A stretch of DNA of 27,817 nt from a virus, in IMG/VR virus record IMGVR_UViG_3300048547_000183, positions 1 through 27,817 of that record; one strand, written 5' to 3'. Made by a program: the position numbers and the translations under genes. Shown one piece after another: positions 22,894-27,817 of this stretch (its first letter is position 1; the number at the start of each line of letters is the position of its first letter). The notes under the pieces were generated by a model. That model was not told where the DNA came from. It searched no databases and worked only from the letters and a program-made list of their open reading frames with translations.

Positions 22894-24510
22894 ATGGCAA
22901 CAGGCTCACAGAAGGTAAAAACACCCACAGGTTGGAATTCAACGCAAGGGGCATGGGTAAAAACAGGAACATCAACTTGGAAGGCAGTCGACCAAATCTA
23001 TGTGAAGACGCCTACTGGTTGGAATAATGCTTCTGGTCAAGAATCGGTTCAACAACCGTATCCTTACATCGCAAACGCCCAAGAGCCTAATATTAGAGAT
23101 GCTCAACAACCTTATCCTTATATTGCAAATGCCCAAGAACCTAATATCAGAGATGCTCAGCAACCTTATCCTTACATTGCGAATGCACAAAATCCATTTA
23201 TTAGAAACGCTCAACAACCTGCGATATATCAGAATCCTGTAAATGCTCAAGAACCTAATATTAGAAGCGCTCAAGAACCGAACATAAGGTCAGCACAAGA
23301 ACCTAATATTAGAAACGCTCAAACACCGTTTACATATCAACACAGGTCACCTTTTACATATAGAGACCCAAGGGCATATAGAAACCCATTTACATATCAA
23401 CATAGGTCTCCGTTTACATACAGAAACCCTGTAGATTATAGAGTGCCTTCGACTTATAATCATAGGTCTCCATCTACATATAGAGACCCAAGGTCATATA
23501 GGGTTCCGTTTACATATCAACATAGGTCTCCGTTTACATATAGAGACCCAAGGTCATATAGAGTGCCATTCACTTATAGTCACAGGTCTCCGTTTACATA
23601 CCGAAACCCTGTTGGTTATAATATGCCGTTTACTTACAATCACAGGTCGCCTTTCACTTATCAGTCTAGACAACCGAATAATGCAAGACAACCAGTTGCA
23701 TACAGGTCACCATTTACATACAGAAACCCTGTATCAGCACAACAACCAGTTGCATTTAGGTCGCCGTTTACATACAGTGCTAGATATCCTGCAAACGCTC
23801 AACAACCTGTGACATTCCAATCACCGTTTACATATAGTGCTAGATATCCTGCAAACGCTCAGCAACCGAACAGTGCAAGACAACCTATCACATATCAGGC
23901 AAGACAACCCATATATTTACCACCCCCTCCAGGAGGCGGCGGTTTCGGTTGTTTCCCTGCTGGTTCAATGGTCTGGTTGGCAGATGGTTCACATGTTGCT
24001 ATCGAAACTATCGAAGTTGGGCAAAATGTTTGGACTTGGAACGAAGAACTCAATACATTGGAAATCAATGCTGTCGAATACTGTATGAAACCAAGAGTTA
24101 TTTCAGTATGGGATATTCACTTGTCAGATGGTAGAGTATTACAAACATCAGATGACCACCCAATTAAAATTGCAGGTGTCGAAGGTTGGGGTGCTTTAAA
24201 TCCTGAATTAACTGTAGAAAGACACGAATGGTTGTCGAATGATATGACACATACATTAGAAGTAGGAACTAGAATATTCACTATGACTGATGCAGTTCTA
24301 TACGGTAAAGAATCAGAAGAAGTAGTAATAGAAAAAATAGAAGAAAATGATGAAATGGTAGTGTATAACTTATCAGCGATTGCTAATACAGGTACATTCT
24401 TTGTGAACGGAGTTTTAGTGCATAACTACTATAACCCAATATATTCACAGTATGAGTTTAACCAAAACAAAGACCCACTAGACCCTGGTTTTGGGTTTCT
24501 ACCGAAATAG
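22894..24510 (+). CDS. Proline-parity repeat protein with C-terminal Hint domain (538 aa)
   Basis: Residues 1-50 carry a repeated KTPTGWN motif with WKAVDQIYVKTPTGWNNASG, an N-terminal segment seen in some phage fibres. Residues 53-350 are proline-parity repeats: three 18-residue units (QQPYPYIANAQEPNIRDA type), three EPNIRSAQ units, then nine 20-residue units from residue 150. A linker PPPPGGGGFG leads to a Hint domain at residues 353-511: C353 in CFPAGSMVWLADGS, S/TxxH-type block TSDDHP with H422, and the end FVNGVLVHNYYN with H510-N511. These are the catalytic positions of intein and bacterial intein-like domains. The residue after N511 is tyrosine, not Cys/Ser/Thr, so canonical splicing is unlikely; thioester-driven cleavage at C353 and Asn cyclisation at N511 remain possible. 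A 27-residue tail follows. No homing endonuclease fits in 159 residues. Probable function: a self-processing fibre or stalk. Confidence 0.8.
   Translation: MATGSQKVKTPTGWNSTQGAWVKTGTSTWKAVDQIYVKTPTGWNNASGQESVQQPYPYIANAQEPNIRDAQQPYPYIANAQEPNIRDAQQPYPYIANAQNPFIRNAQQPAIYQNPVNAQEPNIRSAQEPNIRSAQEPNIRNAQTPFTYQHRSPFTYRDPRAYRNPFTYQHRSPFTYRNPVDYRVPSTYNHRSPSTYRDPRSYRVPFTYQHRSPFTYRDPRSYRVPFTYSHRSPFTYRNPVGYNMPFTYNHRSPFTYQSRQPNNARQPVAYRSPFTYRNPVSAQQPVAFRSPFTYSARYPANAQQPVTFQSPFTYSARYPANAQQPNSARQPITYQARQPIYLPPPPGGGGFGCFPAGSMVWLADGSHVAIETIEVGQNVWTWNEELNTLEINAVEYCMKPRVISVWDIHLSDGRVLQTSDDHPIKIAGVEGWGALNPELTVERHEWLSNDMTHTLEVGTRIFTMTDAVLYGKESEEVVIEKIEENDEMVVYNLSAIANTGTFFVNGVLVHNYYNPIYSQYEFNQNKDPLDPGFGFLPK
23050..23211 (+). 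repeat. Three tandem 54-base coding repeats
   Basis: Three in-frame 18-codon units (QQPYPYIANAQEPNIRDA type; the third changes to NPFIRNA) start at 23050, 23104 and 23158. They are followed by three 24-base EPNIRSAQ units at 23251-23322. Third-base differences are frequent. Confidence 0.93.
23341..23880 (+). repeat. Nine 60-base coding repeats (20-residue rungs)
   Basis: Units start every 60 bases from 23341. The first five (to 23640) are HRSPFTYRDP-RSYRVPFTYQ variants with proline at positions 4, 10 and 16. The next four change sequence (RQPNNARQPVA, YRNPVSAQQPVA, SARYPANAQQ) but keep the 20-residue length and nearly the same proline positions. The period is preserved despite replaced content, pointing to structural constraint. 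Confidence 0.92.
23950..24426 (+). other. Hint (intein-like self-processing) domain region
   Basis: This is the part of the 538-residue protein from C353 to N511. Visible blocks are CFPAGSMVWLADGSHVAIET at the N end, then LSDGRVLQTSDDHPIKI in the middle, and VYNLSAIANTGTFFVNGVLV, then HN, at the end. Size and blocks match a minimal Hint fold without endonuclease. Confidence 0.85.
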
Positions 24511-24527
24511 GAGTATGAGAGAGTAAT

Positions 24528-25460
24528 ATGTCAAATATACAATCACCCTACATTGCAGTTGGTCAAAACCCATTTACATTTAGGGCACCATTCACATATA
24601 GAGTTCCTTACATTGCTAACGCAAGACAACCTGTAGCATACAGGTCACCGTTTACATATAGAGTTCCTTATATCGCTAATGCTCAGCAACCGAATACATA
24701 CAGGTCACCTTTCACTTACAGAAACCCTGTAAGTGCTCAACAACCTGTGACATTTCAATCACCGTTTACATTCCAATCACCTTATATTGCGAATGGTCAA
24801 GAACCTAATATTAGAAGCGCACAAACTCCAAGAGGATATCGTGTGCCTGTTTCTGCTCAAGAACCGAATATCAGGTCAGCACAACAACCTGCTGGTTACA
24901 GATTACCTGTTAACGCTCAAGAACCGAATATCAGGTCAGCACAACAACCTGCTGGTTACAGATTACCTGTTAATGCTCAAGAACCTAATATTAGAAACAG
25001 ACAAACACCTGCAAAATATCAGAATCCTGTAAATGCTCAAGAACCTAATATTAGAAACGCACAACAGCCCGCTGGTTATCAGCATCCTGTAAATGCTCAA
25101 CAACCTAATATTAGAGATGCAAGGCAACCATCGACTTATCAACATAGGTCTCCGTTTACTTACAATCATAGGTCACCGTTTACATATCAACACAGGTCTC
25201 CGTTTACATATAGGGACCCTGTAAGTTATAGAGTTCCATTTACATATCAACATAGAAGTCCTTCGACATATGCAACACAAGGTCAGACACCGTTTACATA
25301 TCAACACAGGTCTCCTTTCACATATGCAAGACAAGGTCAAACACCGTTTACCTATCAACATAGAAGTCCGTTTACATATGCAACACAAGGAAGAACACCA
25401 GTAATCCGTTGGGATGGTGATTTGAATCAAAATTGGCCAGGTACTCCAGTGTCGTCATAA
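24528..25460 (+). CDS. Proline-parity repeat protein, repeats only (310 aa)
   Basis: Nearly the whole protein (residues 6-295) consists of the repeats PYIANAQQ, PFTYRN, PVNAQE, PNIRSAQQ, PAGYRL and PFTYQHRS. All proline-to-proline distances I counted within the repeats are 6, 8 or 10. Residues 107-206 are five exact 20-residue units. The last part alternates PFTYQHRSPFTY with ATQGQT. The protein ends with a non-repeat tail (WDGDLNQNWPGTP). It is the short partner of the Hint-bearing protein, as the 269-residue gene is of the 582-residue gene. A Shine-Dalgarno AGGAG overlaps the upstream stop and GAGAG lies nearer the ATG. No enzymatic motif is seen; a stalk or fibre role is inferred. Confidence 0.75.
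   Translation: MSNIQSPYIAVGQNPFTFRAPFTYRVPYIANARQPVAYRSPFTYRVPYIANAQQPNTYRSPFTYRNPVSAQQPVTFQSPFTFQSPYIANGQEPNIRSAQTPRGYRVPVSAQEPNIRSAQQPAGYRLPVNAQEPNIRSAQQPAGYRLPVNAQEPNIRNRQTPAKYQNPVNAQEPNIRNAQQPAGYQHPVNAQQPNIRDARQPSTYQHRSPFTYNHRSPFTYQHRSPFTYRDPVSYRVPFTYQHRSPSTYATQGQTPFTYQHRSPFTYARQGQTPFTYQHRSPFTYATQGRTPVIRWDGDLNQNWPGTPVSS
24846..25145 (+). repeat. Five tandem 60-base coding repeats
   Basis: Units begin at 24846, 24906, 24966, 25026 and 25086 and encode PVNAQEPNIRSAQQPAGYRL variants. The first two units are nearly identical in DNA (a few changes only), so recent duplication is visible here, unlike most of the family. Confidence 0.93.
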
Positions 25461-25463
25461 ATA
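25456..25463 (+). promoter_or_regulatory. Probable T4-type late promoter (CATAAATA) with adjacent hairpin
   Basis: One mismatch to TATAAATA; the upstream TAA stop lies inside the box. Expected +1 is near 25469. A hairpin ATAGTTA-ACTAA-TAACTAT (25463-25481) followed by TTTT overlaps the start region; it could act as a weak terminator for readthrough from upstream or as a 5' end structure. Confidence 0.55.
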
Positions 25464-25490
25464 TAGTTAACTAATAACTATTTTTATATT

Positions 25491-27074
25491 ATGCAACAGA
25501 TAGACCACGATATTATTCTAAAACTTTTTAGCGAAGACAGAGAAGACTGGAAAGAAAAACATTTCTATAAACACATCGGTTCGATGAATCTTAGTGAAGA
25601 TTGGGAGCAATCTACAACATGGAAAAATGTTTCATGGTTGTATGAAAACAGATTACCCAAACTCAAAAAGGTGACATGGGGTGATGTTTCAAAACTTCAA
25701 AAAGAAGGCAAACTCATAGGTTGGAATCAACTACAATCTCAAGCATTCGGTTATCATTATTTTCTACCCCTAGGTTGGACTGCTAAACCTGAATTTCCAG
25801 CACCTGGTAAATCGGGTATGGATTTCATAAACATCAATGGCGAATATGAAAATATTTGTAATCATGTAAAATTTGATGATGTAGATTATGAACCTGATGA
25901 AGGTAAAAAAGGCAATTTAGATTCAGTATACTATCATGATGCTAAAGCACATTGGTTAGTAGATAGTATTAGAAGAGATGGTCTTTGGAATCCTATTCAA
26001 GGTGTTGTAGCACCAGCACATGATGATAAGTATAAACTATCAATACACCCAGGTTCTGTAAGGTCACCTGTATTCGAATGTCTCGATGATGAATCTTTAC
26101 AAATGTGGATATGGGACGATTATAATTTATTTGATTGGATACCTGAATATACTTTACATACATTACTATCTGATTTATCTAATCACCCAAAAATGGGTCA
26201 AAGAGATATGGGTAAAAAGAATGTCTCTTTTGGTTATACTCATGGTTATATGGAGATATCTACTGAACTACAACAATTAACTTTTAGAAGTGATGTCTAT
26301 GAATTCAATGAAAGAATCGCAAAAATGGCACAAGGTAAAAGAATAAACATCTACATTGGTTATGATTCTCGTCACAAAGAAATTGCAGAACTGAACGCAT
26401 GGACAATGTTGAAAACTATTCAACAAGGTTTCGGTGGCGGTGATGTTCACGGCACAATGAAACATTGGATACCTGAAATCAAATTCTTAGATGTATCAAA
26501 GATACCAGAATATACTAGAGAGTATGCCCAACAATCAACAGAGTTTACATACAGTCGTTTCTTAATACCACACCTAGAAAACTACAAAGGGTTTAGTATT
26601 TTCTTAGATGATGATATACTTTTTACCAAGAGTATACTACCAATGTTCTATTTCTTAAATCCAGACGATGCAGTTGCATGTATAAAATATGACTTTGAAA
26701 AACATAACGATACAAAATTTGATGGCGAAAAGAATGTAAACTATCCCAAAAAGTTATGGTCTTCGTTGATGATATTCAATAATGGTCATGAAGATTGTAA
26801 AAGATTAACACCAGATGTAGTTAATACACAAACAGGAAAGTATCTACATCAATTTGAATGGACAGATAAAATATCTGATATTCCTCAACACTATATATTT
26901 ACAGAAGGATATGATACAGACGAATCAAGTTGGCGTCCATCTGCTATACATTATACAAGAGGCGGTCCATGGATTGATAACATGGACACAACTAACATTG
27001 ACAAACTTGACGAGTACGAAAGATTGTATAATAAGTGGTTGAATTACAAAAAACAAAATGATATAATGGAGTGA
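25491..27074 (+). CDS. Glycosyltransferase with ParB-like N-terminal region (527 aa)
   Basis: Residues 284-515 read as a GT-A glycosyltransferase: INIYIGYDSRHKEIAELNAW, then EFTYSRFLIPHLENYKGFSI, the metal-binding FLDDDILF (D373-D375), WSSLMIFNN, and near the end AIHYTRGGPWIDN. This layout is like GT8-type enzymes, which transfer a sugar from a nucleotide-sugar donor; family number is inferred. Residues about 150-195 (HWLVDSIRRDGLWNPIQGVV, then KLSIHPGSVRSPVFE) look like the ParB-like fold signature (SIRxxGLxxPI and a following HPGSVR). The N-terminal 150 residues include WENVSWLYENRLPKLKKV-like and HYFLPLGW segments of unknown function. No clear Shine-Dalgarno precedes the ATG. The likely targets are virion glycans, cell-surface sugars or DNA; the sequence does not decide. 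It overlaps the following gene's region by four bases at GTGA if a GTG start were used. Confidence 0.75.
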   Translation: MQQIDHDIILKLFSEDREDWKEKHFYKHIGSMNLSEDWEQSTTWKNVSWLYENRLPKLKKVTWGDVSKLQKEGKLIGWNQLQSQAFGYHYFLPLGWTAKPEFPAPGKSGMDFININGEYENICNHVKFDDVDYEPDEGKKGNLDSVYYHDAKAHWLVDSIRRDGLWNPIQGVVAPAHDDKYKLSIHPGSVRSPVFECLDDESLQMWIWDDYNLFDWIPEYTLHTLLSDLSNHPKMGQRDMGKKNVSFGYTHGYMEISTELQQLTFRSDVYEFNERIAKMAQGKRINIYIGYDSRHKEIAELNAWTMLKTIQQGFGGGDVHGTMKHWIPEIKFLDVSKIPEYTREYAQQSTEFTYSRFLIPHLENYKGFSIFLDDDILFTKSILPMFYFLNPDDAVACIKYDFEKHNDTKFDGEKNVNYPKKLWSSLMIFNNGHEDCKRLTPDVVNTQTGKYLHQFEWTDKISDIPQHYIFTEGYDTDESSWRPSAIHYTRGGPWIDNMDTTNIDKLDEYERLYNKWLNYKKQNDIME

Positions 27075-27076
27075 TT

Positions 27077-27628
27077 ATGAATATGTTAATTTATTGTGAG
27101 AACGGAAATCTCACTATCAGAAAACCAAACGGACTACAATACACATTTGAGAATACAGATAAACCTGAATTAGGGTTTCATTATGATGTATTAATCTATG
27201 ATGATATTGAATGTAAGATTTTAGAATGGGAAGATAACAAACCTTTCGAAGAACAACAACAAATTGCTTTGAATGAACAAGAAATTGATGCTGTTGAATC
27301 GTATATTGAAAACTCAGTTCCACCTGATAATATAAGTCTTAACGGTCAATACAGTGAAGACTTGAACAATCAAACGAAGCAGTATATAATAGAAATGTGT
27401 AATTCATATGGATTCGCACATGAAGTCGAAGTTCTAATGGCAGGTCGTGAAGGTTCAAATCACCCTTACAGGTCAGATGCAAGAAGAGTTATGGAATATA
27501 TCGATGCTGTCTGGAATGTATATGTTAATGTGATGAACGAAATAAGACAAACAAGAGAAGATACTTTAAAATCTTTTGAAGAATATAGTTCACAAATACC
27601 TGTACCTAGAAAAGCACAAACAAACTAA
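27077..27628 (+). CDS. Unidentified protein, possibly fibre-assembly related (183 aa)
   Basis: I prefer the ATG at 27077 because GGAG (27068-27071) lies five bases before it; the longer GTG start at 27071 would add two residues and overlap the previous stop. The N-terminal part (LIYCENGNLTIRKPNGLQYT, then GFHYDVLIYDDIECKILEWE) is beta-rich. The middle is polar and acidic. The C-terminal part (RSDARRVMEYIDAVWNVYVN, then VMNEIRQTREDTLKSFEEYS) is predicted helical and resembles the C-terminal helix seen in phage tail-fibre assembly or tail proteins that carry an AVW motif; this is a weak resemblance. It sits between a glycosyltransferase and a sulfotransferase-like gene. I do not name it. Confidence 0.6.
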   Translation: MNMLIYCENGNLTIRKPNGLQYTFENTDKPELGFHYDVLIYDDIECKILEWEDNKPFEEQQQIALNEQEIDAVESYIENSVPPDNISLNGQYSEDLNNQTKQYIIEMCNSYGFAHEVEVLMAGREGSNHPYRSDARRVMEYIDAVWNVYVNVMNEIRQTREDTLKSFEEYSSQIPVPRKAQTN

Positions 27629-27817
27629 ATGAGAATTCTTGTAATTGCTACCATTAGGTGTGGTGGAACTTATTTCGCCGAGTCGATTGCAAACAATCAC
27701 AATTTAGATTACATACATGAACCTAAGTATAATAACTTAGGTGCAACAAATAAAAATAATGTTGTTGTTAAAATTTTAACACATGCACCATTTACAGACA
27801 TAAAAGAGATTGTCAAA
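27629..27817 (+). CDS. Sulfotransferase-like P-loop protein (3' partial)
   Basis: The ATG directly follows the previous TAA stop. The 63 visible residues begin MRILVIATIRCGGTYFAESI, which has the form of the phosphate-binding loop of PAPS-dependent sulfotransferases (RSGGT-like, here RCGGT), followed by LDYIHEPKYNNLG and NVVVKILTH, common in small phage sulfotransferase-like proteins. The gene runs past the window end. The enzymatic assignment rests on this short N terminus only; another P-loop enzyme is possible. Sulfotransferases move a sulfate group from PAPS to sugars or proteins. Confidence 0.5.
   Translation, partial: MRILVIATIRCGGTYFAESIANNHNLDYIHEPKYNNLGATNKNNVVVKILTHAPFTDIKEIVK

Noticed and set aside
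23341-23880. CRISPR-like array
   Set aside because: The 60-base units are contiguous, in-frame and coding, without spacers or identical repeats.
23027-24134. Plus-strand alternative-frame open reading frames inside the Hint-bearing gene
   Set aside because: They overlap the clear main frame, and the repeat DNA explains their openness.
23950-24426. Splicing intein inserted in a host protein
   Set aside because: The residue after His-Asn is Tyr, and the flanking parts are a linker and a short tail, not two halves of a conserved protein.
27071-27076. GTG start for the 183-residue gene
   Set aside because: GGAG is correctly spaced for the ATG at 27077 and would overlap the GTG itself.

Overview
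The window is a single-strand (+), tightly packed, AT-rich block of virion genes from a T4-like tailed phage (myovirus), most likely a marine one (cyanophage or SAR11-type relatives). I infer this from three things. A baseplate wedge protein is recognisable as T4 gp8, next to a gp7-position structural protein and a giant DUF4815-type structural protein. There are recurrent T4 late-promoter octamers (TATAAATA and one- or two-base variants). Many genes overlap as TAATG or ATGA. The exact host cannot be read from the sequence. I see no tRNA, integrase, transposon, CRISPR array or minus-strand gene.

Layout: 1-3314 is the 3' part of a gp7-position baseplate protein. 3349-4812 is gp8 with two insertions. 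4853-11683 is a 2276-residue DUF4815 structural protein with a long polyproline stalk. 11683-13472 holds a small coiled-coil protein and a tail-fibre-like protein. 13474-16035 holds two proteins built from an unusual proline-parity repeat. 16053-20566 is a cluster of small virion proteins and fibre proteins with shared modules, punctuated by late promoters, a long structured leader and one strong terminator. 20643-22861 holds a short and a long fibre protein with related N termini. 22894-25460 is a second pair of proline-parity repeat proteins, the first ending in a Hint (hedgehog/intein-like) self-processing domain. 25491-27817 holds a glycosyltransferase with a ParB-like N-terminal region, an unidentified 184-residue protein and the start of a sulfotransferase-like P-loop protein.

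How it may work together: the first part builds the baseplate. The middle and right parts supply a large set of modular fibres or adhesins that share N-terminal, internal and C-terminal modules. The genes at the right end could modify glycans or virion proteins. The most unusual element is the four-member repeat family at 13474-16035 and 22894-25460. Within the repeats nearly all prolines are an even number of residues apart (6, 8, 10 and so on), and in one member nine consecutive 60-base units keep a 20-residue rung. That member then carries a Hint domain whose cysteine and His-Asn ends are intact but which is followed by tyrosine, suggesting cleavage rather than splicing. Two late promoters also sit so close to their start codons that the transcripts should be leaderless.
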